A DNA stretch of 64,000 nucleotides. Source: Thermincola carboxydiphila (GTDB taxonomy: Bacteria; Bacillota; Thermincolia; Thermincolales; UBA2595). Positions 43,722 to 53,272 of the stretch are shown piece by piece (positions within the stretch are counted from its first letter, which is position 1; the number at the start of each line of letters is the position of its first letter). The position numbers and the translations under genes are program-made. The notes beneath the pieces were generated by a model. It saw only the letters and a program-made list of their open reading frames with translations. It ran no database searches and was not told where the DNA came from. Location: positions 1 to 64,000 of the forward strand of contig JAENZJ010000017.1 of the NCBI GenBank assembly GCA_016841325.1. The letters run 5' to 3'.

Positions 43722-44327
43722 ATGATGCAATTATTTACCAGGCTAATCCCGGCGTTCTTTGCAGCTTTCACCTGGTATGCCGTTTTGTCGGCTGACAGGG
43801 TTTTGGCTGCTTCCGGGAAGCTGAATCTGGATAATATCGAGGATCCCAAGGTTACCCCAATGCCGAGCATGGCTGTTTTATTTATCAAACTGGTCCTTAG
43901 TCTCCTTATTATTGTGGGACTGGCATATCTCACCATGAGATTTTTACGTAAGAGCATGAAGGTGTCATCAAGGGGAGAGACAATCAGTGTCCTGGACCAG
44001 TATGCCTTTAGTATGAACAAAGGTATCTATATCACTCAAATTGCCGGGAAGGTTTATGTTCTTGGAGTTACCGACCAAAATATCAGCCTGATTTCTGAGA
44101 TTACTGATGAAGAAGTAATTGGGGAAATGATAGAAAAAGCAGAGGCCCGGGAGGCGGAGGGGATCATTCCGCCGGGCATACTTGAACAAATACTGCCTTC
44201 GCGGTTAAACATACCCGGTTCCAGGCAGAAAACATTTAATGAGCATATCAGGAAACAGATACAGAAGCTTCAATCCATTGCAGAAAAGCGGGGGGACAGT
44301 ACCCGGGGGGATGACAGTAATGAATAG
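43722..44327 (+). CDS. fliO: flagellar biosynthesis protein FliO
   Basis: A 201-residue membrane protein with an N-terminal signal-like helix (1-27), a second helix at about 46-66 and a FliO cytoplasmic domain ([46 protein letters not shown]). It helps assemble FliP in the export gate. It overlaps fliP by eight bases. Confidence 0.88.
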   Translation: MMQLFTRLIPAFFAAFTWYAVLSADRVLAASGKLNLDNIEDPKVTPMPSMAVLFIKLVLSLLIIVGLAYLTMRFLRKSMKVSSRGETISVLDQYAFSMNKGIYITQIAGKVYVLGVTDQNISLISEITDEEVIGEMIEKAEAREAEGIIPPGILEQILPSRLNIPGSRQKTFNEHIRKQIQKLQSIAEKRGDSTRGDDSNE

Positions 44328-45099
44328 GGCAGGCAGGATCAAGCGGAATCTGATAATAGTTGCATTAATGGTCACCGCCGCTGTTGTTTTTTGGGCCGGA
44401 CCCGCCGGTGCTGCCCAGGCGGTACCTGTACCTAATATAAATATAGGTGTGGGGGATGCGGATAACCCCGCAGAAATGTCTGCCAGCCTGCAGGTACTTT
44501 TCCTGTTGACTATTCTTTCACTGGCGCCGTCGATCCTTATTATGATGACATCATTCACCCGGATAGTCATAGTACTTTCTTTTATGAGGAATGCCCTGGC
44601 CACCCAGCAGGCTCCGCCCAATCAGATCATTATAGGGATGGCCCTGTTTCTGACATTTTTTATCATGGCACCTACCTGGTCACAGATAAACCAGAATGCC
44701 CTGCAGCCCTATATGCAGGAGAAAATTAACCAGGAGCAGGCCTTAAATAATGCATTAAAACCCTTGAGGGAGTTCATGTTTAAGCAAACGAGAGAAAAGG
44801 ACCTGGCTTTATTTGTTAAACTTTCAGAAAATCCCCGTCCTCAGACATATGACGATGTGCCGACACTGGTCCTTATTCCGGCATTTGTCCTGAGTGAGAT
44901 GAAAACAGCTTTCCAGATTGGTTTTATGTTATTTATTCCTTTTATTGTCATTGACATGATTGTGGCCAGTTCCCTGATGTCAATGGGTATGATTATGCTG
45001 CCACCGATGATGATATCTCTGCCTTTTAAGATTCTCCTGTTTGTGATGGTAGACGGCTGGCACCTGTTAACGCGTTCCCTGATTCTCAGTTTCCAGTGA
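44320..45099 (+). CDS. fliP: flagellar export gate protein FliP
   Basis: A 259-residue protein with an N-terminal signal sequence ending near GPAGAAQA and four membrane helices. Family motifs: [37 protein letters not shown] and [23 protein letters not shown] (with one shift). The ATG at 44320 lies 9 nt after GGGGGG; the ATG at 44311 directly touches it. Confidence 0.96.
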   Translation: MNRAGRIKRNLIIVALMVTAAVVFWAGPAGAAQAVPVPNINIGVGDADNPAEMSASLQVLFLLTILSLAPSILIMMTSFTRIVIVLSFMRNALATQQAPPNQIIIGMALFLTFFIMAPTWSQINQNALQPYMQEKINQEQALNNALKPLREFMFKQTREKDLALFVKLSENPRPQTYDDVPTLVLIPAFVLSEMKTAFQIGFMLFIPFIVIDMIVASSLMSMGMIMLPPMMISLPFKILLFVMVDGWHLLTRSLILSFQ

Positions 45100-45112
45100 A
45101 AGGGGATAACCA

Positions 45113-45388
45113 ATGAGCGCTGATAATATTGTATATTTGGCAAGGGAAGCGTTGTTTACGGTTTTGCTGGTATCTGCGCCAATTCTCGGCAGCAGCCTGA
45201 TAATAGGTATCCTGATCAGCTTTTTCCAGGCTACCACCCACCTCCAGGAACAAACCCTTACCTTTGTGCCCAAGATAGTTGCGGTCCTGGCTGTGGTTGT
45301 GTTTTTCGGTTCCTGGATGCTTAATGTAATGCTGGCATATATGTCAAATATTTTTGTAAACCTGAACAGTTTCATTGTTATAAAATAA
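45113..45388 (+). CDS. fliQ: flagellar export gate protein FliQ
   Basis: A 91-residue protein with two membrane helices and the conserved LLVSAPILGSSLIIGILISFFQATTHLQEQTLTFVPKI. It forms the gate with FliP and FliR. The ATG follows AAGGGG. Confidence 0.96.
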   Translation: MSADNIVYLAREALFTVLLVSAPILGSSLIIGILISFFQATTHLQEQTLTFVPKIVAVLAVVVFFGSWMLNVMLAYMSNIFVNLNSFIVIK

Positions 45389-45409
45389 CGCTGAAAGTAG
45401 GGCATATTT

Positions 45410-46198
45410 GTGGAGATTATCGGACAAATAGCCTCAAATATAGATTTGTTCCTGATGGTTTTGGCAAGGGTCAGTGGTATCTTTATTGCGGCTCCCGTAT
45501 TCAGCAACCGGGTAATGCCGTCTCAGGCCAGGGCCCTGATGACAATAATTTTGTCAGTAATAATGTTTTCCAGCCTCCGGCTGACCACACCGGATATTCC
45601 GGCTCAGATAGGACCATTTACACTATATATGGCCGGCGAAATTATAATCGGTCTGGTAATAGGTTTTGTCGCCCAGTTTGTCTTTGCAGCCGTACAGTTT
45701 GCCGGACAAAATATCGATTTTATGATGGGTTACAGTATTGTCAATGTTGTTGACCCCCTTAACATGACCCAGGCATCACTGATAGGTTCTTTTAAAAATA
45801 TAATTGCGATCCTGGTGTTCCTGGTTACCAACAGTCATCACTATATAATTGTTGCTTTATATCAAAGCTATAACAAAATACCCGTTTTTGGCCTTACGGT
45901 ACCCCCTGAGGCTACCAATTTTATGATAGATTTATTTGGCACTATGCTGGTTACCGGTTTGAAAATGGCCATGCCGGTAATTGGCGCCATATTTGTGGCT
46001 GAAGTTGCCCTGGGCATGGTGGCCAGGATGATGCCCCAGATGCCGGTTTTCTTCGTCGGGATACCTGCCAAAATATTTATGGGAGCAATAATGCTTACAA
46101 TAATTCTCCCTGTATATATCATTACACTGGAACTCCTGTTTGAGGGAAACTACCAGGATACCCTGAGGATGCTGCAAATACTGGGTAAAGAGGTTTAG
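45410..46198 (+). CDS. fliR: flagellar export gate protein FliR
   Basis: A 262-residue membrane protein with about six helices; motifs ARVSGIFIAAPVFSNR, FAGQNIDFMMGYSIVNVVDP and ILLPVY-like ILPVYIITLELLFEG. GTG start. Only two bases separate its stop from flhB, and the two are fused in some clostridia but not here. Confidence 0.95.
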   Translation: MEIIGQIASNIDLFLMVLARVSGIFIAAPVFSNRVMPSQARALMTIILSVIMFSSLRLTTPDIPAQIGPFTLYMAGEIIIGLVIGFVAQFVFAAVQFAGQNIDFMMGYSIVNVVDPLNMTQASLIGSFKNIIAILVFLVTNSHHYIIVALYQSYNKIPVFGLTVPPEATNFMIDLFGTMLVTGLKMAMPVIGAIFVAEVALGMVARMMPQMPVFFVGIPAKIFMGAIMLTIILPVYIITLELLFEGNYQDTLRMLQILGKEV

Positions 46199-46200
46199 GG

Positions 46201-47301
46201 ATGGCAGAATCGCGTATAAACGGTTTCAGGATTAACCTGCAGCTATTTGCTGAAAAGACCGAAAAACCTACCGCAAAAAGGAGACAGGAAGCGGCTAAAA
46301 AAGGCCAGATTGCCAAATCTGCTGAAGTAAACTCGGTTTTGGTCCTGCTGGTGGGATTCCTGGGGATTAAGATTCTTGCTCCCCAATTAGTAGACGGGTG
46401 GGCGGTACTAACATCAGACCTTTTCAGGCTGTTTGGACAAAAGGATTTTCTGCTTGACTACAGATCTTTACAGAGTATCCTGATAATGGTGATGATTTTT
46501 TCGGGAAAGATACTGGTTCCCATCGTAGGCGGCTGTCTGGTTGCGGGTGTGGCTGCCTCGGTCGTCCAGACCGGGTTCCGGTTTGATATAAGTTCTGTTA
46601 AGTTTGACCTGAAAAATATCGACCCGGTTCAGGGTGTTAAAAGGATATTTTCCCTGCAGTCCCTTGCTGAACTGGTGAAGTCAATTCTTAAGGTATTACT
46701 GGTAGGTTACATTGCCTATACCGAAGTTATGAAAGAATTTATGAACTTTTCGGGCCTGAGTGAAATGAGTCTCAGGGCTTCGGCAGCTTTTGTCGGTACT
46801 GTAGCTATGAGAGTGGTTTTTAAAATTATTCTCTGGCTTGTAATCATAGCCATACTGGACTACATCTTTCAGAAGTGGCGTAATGAAAAGAAAATGATGA
46901 TGGAAAAACAGGAGGTCAAGGAGGAACACAAACAGTCAGAGGGTGACCCGCAGATTAAAGGCAAGATTAAGCAGAAGCAGAGACAGATGTCAATGATGCG
47001 GATGATGCAGGCGCTGCCCAAGGCAGATGTGGTCATTACCAACCCGACACATTTTGCAGTGGCCCTGCAGTATGACCCGGAAACAATGTTTGCTCCTACG
47101 GTGATAGCCAAGGGTCAGGACAGGATGGCCTTGAAAATCAGGGAAACGGCCAGGGAACATGATATTATAATCGTGGAAAACAAACCACTGGCCCAGTCAC
47201 TTTATTATAGCGCTGAAATAGGGGATGCGGTTCCCGCTGACCTCTACCAGGCGGTGGCAGAAGTCCTGGCTTTTGTGTATAAGCTTAAGGGTAAGATTTA
47301 G
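46201..47301 (+). CDS. flhB: flagellar export switch protein FlhB
   Basis: A 366-residue protein with four membrane helices and a cytoplasmic domain with the self-cleaving NPTH motif (N281-P282-T283-H284 in ADVVITNPTHFAVAL). Cleavage and contact with FliK switch export from hook to filament subunits. The N terminus EKTEKPTAKRRQEAAKKGQ is typical. Confidence 0.97.
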   Translation: MAESRINGFRINLQLFAEKTEKPTAKRRQEAAKKGQIAKSAEVNSVLVLLVGFLGIKILAPQLVDGWAVLTSDLFRLFGQKDFLLDYRSLQSILIMVMIFSGKILVPIVGGCLVAGVAASVVQTGFRFDISSVKFDLKNIDPVQGVKRIFSLQSLAELVKSILKVLLVGYIAYTEVMKEFMNFSGLSEMSLRASAAFVGTVAMRVVFKIILWLVIIAILDYIFQKWRNEKKMMMEKQEVKEEHKQSEGDPQIKGKIKQKQRQMSMMRMMQALPKADVVITNPTHFAVALQYDPETMFAPTVIAKGQDRMALKIRETAREHDIIIVENKPLAQSLYYSAEIGDAVPADLYQAVAEVLAFVYKLKGKI

Positions 47302-47314
47302 GAGGAGGACAGAA

Positions 47315-49381
47315 ATGGCAGGACAGCAGGTTGCGCTATCCGGAGTGACTAAACACAGTGATATATTTGTAGCAGCTGCAGTTATCGGAATGGTGGTCAT
47401 GATGGTAATTCCCATCCCCACCACTCTGTTAGACCTCTTTCTGACTGTAAATATCACCCTGGCCCTGATTGTGCTGCTGGTCAGTATGTACAACAATGAA
47501 CCCCTGCAGTTTTCATCATTTCCGTCTCTCCTGCTGATTATGACTATATTCAGGCTGTCCCTTAATGTCAGTTCCACAAGACTGGTGCTGCTAAACGGAT
47601 TTGCCGGACAGATTATTGAGAGGTTCGGGCTCTTTGTTATCGGGGGTAACCCGGTAGTGGGTTTTGTCATTTTCCTGATTCTTGTGGTCATTCAGTTTAT
47701 TGTAATTACCAAAGGCGCTGAGAGGGTATCTGAGGTCGCTGCCAGGTTTACCCTTGATGCTATGCCGGGAAAACAGATGAGCATAGATGCTGACCTCAAT
47801 GCGGGTCTGATTACCGACAGGGAGGCTATTGAACGCCGGGAACGCATCCAGAGGGAAGCAGACTTCTATGGAGCAATGGATGGCGCCTCCAAGTTTATCA
47901 AAGGTGATGCCATTGCCGGGATTGTAATTGTAGTCATCAATATACTTGGTGGATTTGCCATCGGGGTTTTACAAAGGGGAATGCCCCTTACTGATGCCCT
48001 GAACACATACACCATTCTGACAGTTGGTGATGGATTGGTTTCCCAGATTCCGGCATTGCTGATATCGACAGCGACGGGTATTACGGTGACCAGGGCCGCA
48101 TCTTCTGAAGTCAGCCTTGGTCAGGAGATGTCGGTACAGCTGATCAGCCGCCCCCGGGTACTGGCTATTGCGGCAGGCGCCCTTGCGGTAATGGGACTTT
48201 TGGGGCTTCCCCCGGTGCCGTTCTTTATTCTTGCGGGAATCATGGCGGCAGGCGCCTATTCAATGAAAAAGATTCAGGATGACCAGAAGCAAAGGCAGCA
48301 GGAAATGGAACAGGAAGAAGAAGTCGAAGAAATCAAAAAACCCGAAAATGTCATGTCACTTTTGCAGGTCGATGTGTTTGAAATAGAAATGGGTTACTCC
48401 CTTATTCCACTGGTAGATGCCAACCAGGGCGGGGACCTCCTTGACAGGGTGGTAATGATCAGGCGCCAGTGCGCTCTTGAGCTGGGCATTGTCCTGCCCC
48501 CGATCCGGATGAGGGATAATATGCAGTTAAAACCCAACAGTTATGTTTTCAAGATTAAAGGAGTGGAGGCGGCAGGCGGAGAGATTATGCCTGACCATTA
48601 CCTTGCCATGAGTTCCGGACTTACCGAGAACGGAATTAAAGGCATTGACACCGTGGAACCTGCCTTTGGACTGCCGGCCAAGTGGATACCTCCTGACCTG
48701 CGGGAACAGGCAGAGCTTGCAGGATATACTGTTGTTGATCCTTCATCGGTTATCGCCACACACCTCACAGAAGTTATCAAAAGCCATGCTCATGAAGTGC
48801 TGGGCAGACAGGATGTGCAGAACCTGCTTGACCATGTAAAGAAAACCCATCCGGCTGTTGTTGAAGAACTTGTCCCCAGTCTGCTGACCCTTGGTGAGAT
48901 CCAGAAGGTACTGGCTGGACTGCTGGCGGAAAGAGTGCCTATCAGGGACCTGGTCACAATCCTGGAGACACTGGCCGACCATGCCAGGGCAACAAAAGAT
49001 ACCGATATGCTAATTGAATACGTGAGACAGGCACTGGCGCGCACTATTGTAAAACAGTACACTGATTCGGGTGATACCCTTCATGTAATTACCCTTGACC
49101 CGGGTGTTGAACAGACTATCAGGGATTCCATCCAGACTACTGATCACGGGTCATACATTGCCCTGGACCCCGATAAGGCCAGGATGATATTTAGCAGCCT
49201 TACGGCAAGTGTGGAAAGCGCCTCCCGTAACGGCTACCAGCCAATAGTATTATGTGCCCCGGTTGTCAGGATTTACTTTAAAAAACTTACTGAAAAGCTG
49301 ATTCCTGAACTGGTGGTGCTCTCATACAACGAGCTTGAGGGCAGCATAAATGTTCAGTCTCTAGGGGTGGTGAGTATTTAG
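47315..49381 (+). CDS. flhA: flagellar export gate protein FlhA
   Basis: A 688-residue protein with an N-terminal half of about eight membrane helices, the conserved FHIPEP-type loop (VSEVAARFTLDAMPGKQMSIDADLNAG) and a large cytoplasmic nonamer domain that docks chaperone-substrate pairs. The ATG at 47315 follows AGGAGGAC; earlier in-frame codons lie within flhB. Confidence 0.97.
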   Translation: MAGQQVALSGVTKHSDIFVAAAVIGMVVMMVIPIPTTLLDLFLTVNITLALIVLLVSMYNNEPLQFSSFPSLLLIMTIFRLSLNVSSTRLVLLNGFAGQIIERFGLFVIGGNPVVGFVIFLILVVIQFIVITKGAERVSEVAARFTLDAMPGKQMSIDADLNAGLITDREAIERRERIQREADFYGAMDGASKFIKGDAIAGIVIVVINILGGFAIGVLQRGMPLTDALNTYTILTVGDGLVSQIPALLISTATGITVTRAASSEVSLGQEMSVQLISRPRVLAIAAGALAVMGLLGLPPVPFFILAGIMAAGAYSMKKIQDDQKQRQQEMEQEEEVEEIKKPENVMSLLQVDVFEIEMGYSLIPLVDANQGGDLLDRVVMIRRQCALELGIVLPPIRMRDNMQLKPNSYVFKIKGVEAAGGEIMPDHYLAMSSGLTENGIKGIDTVEPAFGLPAKWIPPDLREQAELAGYTVVDPSSVIATHLTEVIKSHAHEVLGRQDVQNLLDHVKKTHPAVVEELVPSLLTLGEIQKVLAGLLAERVPIRDLVTILETLADHARATKDTDMLIEYVRQALARTIVKQYTDSGDTLHVITLDPGVEQTIRDSIQTTDHGSYIALDPDKARMIFSSLTASVESASRNGYQPIVLCAPVVRIYFKKLTEKLIPELVVLSYNELEGSINVQSLGVVSI

Positions 49382-50571
49382 TGCGGGTGAAGCGATATGT
49401 TGCCGAGACATTGCAGGATGCGATGCTCAAGGTCAAAATGGATATGGGCAAGGATGCTGTTATTCTGCATACGAGGAAATTTAAAGAGGGAGGTTTCCTG
49501 GGTTTTTTCGGAAAGGTCAGATTTGAAGTTACGGCAGCGGTGGAGGAGGCCCGGCCGGCTCCGCAGTCTCCGGTACCTCCTGCCGGTAAGGTTTCTCCTG
49601 ACAAGCCTGAGAGTCAGGAAAAAACAGAAACTGGCAGGATGACAGCCATAACCCTGGAAGAACCCGCTGAAACGGGTGTGGAGGAAGAACACGACCTGCA
49701 CGGGGAAATTCAGGAAATGAAGGATATGCTTAATGAAGTGATTTACCAGATAGATATGGCCCAGGATATCCGGAGCCTTCCCAAACCGGTGCAGAGGTTC
49801 CACCAGATATTGACCGATAATGACGTTGATGACAGACTGACTAAAAAGATGCTGCAAAATATCCTGAAACAGATACCAAGGGAGGAAATCGGCAACAGTG
49901 AGCTTATCAGGAAATCACTGGAGAAACAGGTTCTCAGGCTGTTAAGAAAACCCAGGCCGGTATCTTTCAAAAAACAGGCTCTCGGTCAGCAGTCGATTGT
50001 ACTTGTGGGACCGACAGGAGTAGGGAAAACAACTACAATCGCCAAGCTGGCAGCTACTTTTTCCATTGTCAACCAGAAAAAGGTAGCCCTGATAACCGCA
50101 GACACATACCGGGTCGCGGCTGTTGAGCAATTAAAGACTTATGGCGAGATAATAGGGATTCCTGTTGACGTGGTATATACCCCTCAGGAGCTCCAGAACG
50201 CCATTGCCAGGCATACAGATAAAGACCTGGTCCTGATTGATACAGCAGGGCGCAGTCATAAAAACAGTGAACAGATGAATGAATTAAAGACATTTCTGGA
50301 GATGGCAGAACCCTCTGATGTTTTTCTGGTCTTAAGTGCCACGACCCGTTACAGGGATATGATGGATATTGTGAACAGCTATTCAGATATTCCCGTTACC
50401 AGGCTGGTGTTCACAAAACTCGATGAGACATCAACGTATGGACCTATCCTGAATGTTGTCAGCAGTACACAGAAGCACCTGTCTTACGTAACGGTGGGGC
50501 AAAATGTTCCTGATGACATAGAAGTTGCAGACCCCAGCAAAATAGCCAATATGATTATGAGGGAGAGATAG
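49381..50571 (+). CDS. flhF: flagellar SRP-like GTPase FlhF
   Basis: A 396-residue GTPase that helps fix flagellar position and number. The N-terminal B domain begins VKRYVAETLQDAMLKVKMDMGKDAVILHTRKFKEGG; the NG domain has [37 protein letters not shown] and FTKLDE. The GTG start overlaps the flhA stop by one base. Confidence 0.96.
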   Translation: MRVKRYVAETLQDAMLKVKMDMGKDAVILHTRKFKEGGFLGFFGKVRFEVTAAVEEARPAPQSPVPPAGKVSPDKPESQEKTETGRMTAITLEEPAETGVEEEHDLHGEIQEMKDMLNEVIYQIDMAQDIRSLPKPVQRFHQILTDNDVDDRLTKKMLQNILKQIPREEIGNSELIRKSLEKQVLRLLRKPRPVSFKKQALGQQSIVLVGPTGVGKTTTIAKLAATFSIVNQKKVALITADTYRVAAVEQLKTYGEIIGIPVDVVYTPQELQNAIARHTDKDLVLIDTAGRSHKNSEQMNELKTFLEMAEPSDVFLVLSATTRYRDMMDIVNSYSDIPVTRLVFTKLDETSTYGPILNVVSSTQKHLSYVTVGQNVPDDIEVADPSKIANMIMRER

Positions 50572-50573
50572 CC

Positions 50574-51458
50574 ATGCGTGACCAAGCAGAGAAACTTCGC
50601 GTATTGGCCAGAAACCTTAAGAATCAGGTTGAGTGTGAAATTAAGGGAACTCAGAAAAAAACCCGGATTATCGCGGTGACAAGCGGTAAAGGCGGGGTTG
50701 GCAAGACTAATTTCACCATCAACTTTGCCCTGGCTCTGATGTCTTACGGGCAGAGGGTTTTAATTCTTGATGCGGATCTGGGTTTAGCTAATATAGATGT
50801 TGTGCTGGGGATAAATCCCAGGTACACTCTTTATAATGTGTTAAAAGGTGAAAAGAATATTCAGGACATCATCCTGTCAGGGCCCCAGGGGCTTCAGATT
50901 ATTGCCGGGGGCTCCGGGATGCAGGAACTGGCCAATCTGAGAAGGTGGCAGGTAGAACAGTTTATTGCCAAATTTGAGGAGCTGGAAGGTATTGCCGACA
51001 TACTGATAATTGATACCGCTGCGGGACTTTCCAGAAATGTTATGAGTTTTGTGCTTGCCGCTGATGAAGTTATTGTGATTACAACACCTGAGCCGACAGC
51101 CATCACAGACGCTTACGGCCTGGTGAAGGCAATGACTTCCAAGAGGAAAAACGGAGTTGTGCACCTGGTAGTTAATAAGGTAGAAGATGCCCAGGAGGCT
51201 GACATTACTGCCAGCAAACTAAAGATTGTGGCCGAAAAGTTCCTCAAGCTGAATATTGGTCACCTGGGGTTCATTCTGGATGACCCCAGTGTTTCCAGAG
51301 CAGTTAAGAGTCAGGAACCGTTTCTCCTGAAATATCCCAAATCCTCAGCAGCAGAATGTATTTTGCGCCTGGCGGCCCAGATGTTGGACCAGGAGTTTCA
51401 GACAGAACCAGGGGGAGTCAAATCTTTTTTTGGAAAGATTGCCAGGCTTTTTGGTTAA
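50574..51458 (+). CDS. flhG: MinD/ParA-type ATPase FlhG (YlxH)
   Basis: A 294-residue P-loop ATPase that works with FlhF. The deviant Walker A is SGKGGVGKTNF, then DADLGLANIDVVLG and DTAAGLSRNV. The C-terminal amphipathic tail (FFGKIARLFG) should bind membrane. It starts two bases after flhF ends. Confidence 0.95.
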   Translation: MRDQAEKLRVLARNLKNQVECEIKGTQKKTRIIAVTSGKGGVGKTNFTINFALALMSYGQRVLILDADLGLANIDVVLGINPRYTLYNVLKGEKNIQDIILSGPQGLQIIAGGSGMQELANLRRWQVEQFIAKFEELEGIADILIIDTAAGLSRNVMSFVLAADEVIVITTPEPTAITDAYGLVKAMTSKRKNGVVHLVVNKVEDAQEADITASKLKIVAEKFLKLNIGHLGFILDDPSVSRAVKSQEPFLLKYPKSSAAECILRLAAQMLDQEFQTEPGGVKSFFGKIARLFG

Positions 51459-51510
51459 AATCCTGGTTTGTTTGTAAAGATTCTATGAATTACGGAAGGA
51501 TGTGGAGGTT

Positions 51511-52167
51511 ATGGGCTCGTTTGACCCCATAAAAATAAACCAGCCCATTGAACTGGAATTGCCCGGTGATGCATTGACACAATACCGGAGTAAGGTACAG
51601 AGTCTCTCAGAGGACAGGATGGTAGTTGCAGTACCGGTTAAGGGCGCTTCCCGGGTAGCACTGGAACATGGACAAAAAGTGAAGGTCATTTATACCGACA
51701 GTACAGCAGTATATGTGTTTTTTACCACGGTTGTTTCCCAGGCCAGTGAAAATGCAGAAACGATAACCCTGGGCAGGCCGTATGACATAAGGAAAATCCA
51801 GAGAAGGAACTTTGTCAGGCTGGATACGCGGTTAAAGGTTTTATTATGTAATCTTGATAACAGTTTTGAGCGCAAGGGCACTCCGTTTGAGGCTCTTTCG
51901 GTGGATATCAGCGGCGGGGGAGTGATGTTTATGTGTGATGAGGTCCTGAGTCCCGGGGATATCCTGGATGCAGACATCTTTCTTTCACAAAGTGAGAGGG
52001 TCAGGGCCATCGGACGTGTAGTCAGGTTTACTGAAAACCCGCCCAAAACCAAGTTGAAGTATTCTGTCGGTTTTGAGTTTACAGTTATTGAGGAATCTGA
52101 GAGAGATAAAATTATCAGGTTCATATTTAACCAGCAAAGGGAATTAAGAAGAAAAGGACTTCTTTAG
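51511..52167 (+). CDS. YcgR-like PilZ-domain c-di-GMP receptor
   Basis: A 218-residue protein with an N-terminal YcgR/PilZN-type barrel and a C-terminal PilZ domain. The c-di-GMP residues are visible: the RRNFVR segment (RxxxR) and SVDISGGGVMF (D-x-S-x3-G). Such proteins slow or bias the motor when c-di-GMP is high. With two GEMM-I switches in the window, it completes a c-di-GMP motility circuit. The start is uncertain: ATG at 51511 or GTG at 51502, both with GGAGG/AAGGA sequences close by. Confidence 0.9.
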   Translation: MGSFDPIKINQPIELELPGDALTQYRSKVQSLSEDRMVVAVPVKGASRVALEHGQKVKVIYTDSTAVYVFFTTVVSQASENAETITLGRPYDIRKIQRRNFVRLDTRLKVLLCNLDNSFERKGTPFEALSVDISGGGVMFMCDEVLSPGDILDADIFLSQSERVRAIGRVVRFTENPPKTKLKYSVGFEFTVIEESERDKIIRFIFNQQRELRRKGLL

Positions 52168-52182
52168 GGGTGGGACAGCTTG

Positions 52183-53253
52183 ATGAGTGGACGACACCGG
52201 GTACTTGTAGTTGATGATTCTTCATTTATGCGAAAATTTATCAGTGACATTTTACATACCGATGAACGGCTTGAGGTAATAGCAACAGCAGTTGACGGAG
52301 CTGAAGCAGTAAAAAAAGTAAGGGAACTGAGGCCCGATGTTGTTACCATGGATATTGAGATGCCTGAAATGGATGGACTTACGGCCCTGACTGAAATCAT
52401 GTCGCAATGCCCTGTACCCGTGATAATGTTGAGCAATAGGACCAGGGTCGGTGCAGAGGCTACGGTAAAGGCCCTTGAATTTGGAGCTTTGGATTTTGTG
52501 GCCAAACCTTCGGGGAATATCTCCCTTGACCTGGACAAGGTCAAGGATGAATTAATCCTGAAGGTAAAGGCAGCAGCCCGGGCTGACATAAGGTTAATCC
52601 GGAGTCTGGCTGCATGCCCCACAGTTGATACCGGCAGGCACTTGCAACCGGAGCACCGGTTTACTTCCGGAAAGGCCCCGTTGAAAATTGTTGCCATTGG
52701 GGCTTCTACCGGAGGACCAAGGGCTCTGCAGACTGTTTTTTCAGAGCTGCCGGGAACACTTCCGGCCGCAATAGCTGTGGTCCAGCATATGTCAGAGGGT
52801 TTTACCCAATCATTGGCACAGCGGCTTAACAGTATTTCTGAACTGGAGGTTTCTGAAGCCAGGGATGGTGATGAACTGACTCCCGGGAAGGCCCTGATTG
52901 CACCCGGTGACAGGCATATGAAAATCAGGCGGATTGATGACCGCTTTTATATAACCCTTAGTGATGAACCACCTGTGGGAGGACTGAGACCCTCCATTGA
53001 CAAGATGATGGAATCACTGGCTCAGTGCAGTGTACCTCTCCTGGGGGTCCTGCTTACCGGCATGGGACAGGATGGAGTGGCCGGACTGAAAAAAATCCAG
53101 GCCGTAAATGGGTGCACTATTGTGGAAGATGAGTCAACCTGTGTAATTTATGGGATGCCCAGGGCGGCAATTGAAAACAGGTGTGCTGATATAGTAGTGC
53201 CGATATTCCGGGTCGCCCGGGAGATTATGAATAATGTCTTAAACATCGACTGA
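52183..53253 (+). CDS. cheB: chemotaxis methylesterase/deamidase CheB
   Basis: A 356-residue receiver-methylesterase. The phospho-acceptor is D57 (TMDIEMPEMDG); the C-terminal esterase has the catalytic Ser in IGASTGGPRAL, His in VVQHMSEGFT and Asp in LLTGMGQDGVAG. It removes methyl groups from chemoreceptors. CheR, the partner methyltransferase, is not in the window. Confidence 0.97.
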   Translation: MSGRHRVLVVDDSSFMRKFISDILHTDERLEVIATAVDGAEAVKKVRELRPDVVTMDIEMPEMDGLTALTEIMSQCPVPVIMLSNRTRVGAEATVKALEFGALDFVAKPSGNISLDLDKVKDELILKVKAAARADIRLIRSLAACPTVDTGRHLQPEHRFTSGKAPLKIVAIGASTGGPRALQTVFSELPGTLPAAIAVVQHMSEGFTQSLAQRLNSISELEVSEARDGDELTPGKALIAPGDRHMKIRRIDDRFYITLSDEPPVGGLRPSIDKMMESLAQCSVPLLGVLLTGMGQDGVAGLKKIQAVNGCTIVEDESTCVIYGMPRAAIENRCADIVVPIFRVAREIMNNVLNID

Positions 53254-53272
53254 CCTGTTGGAGGTGAAGGCA

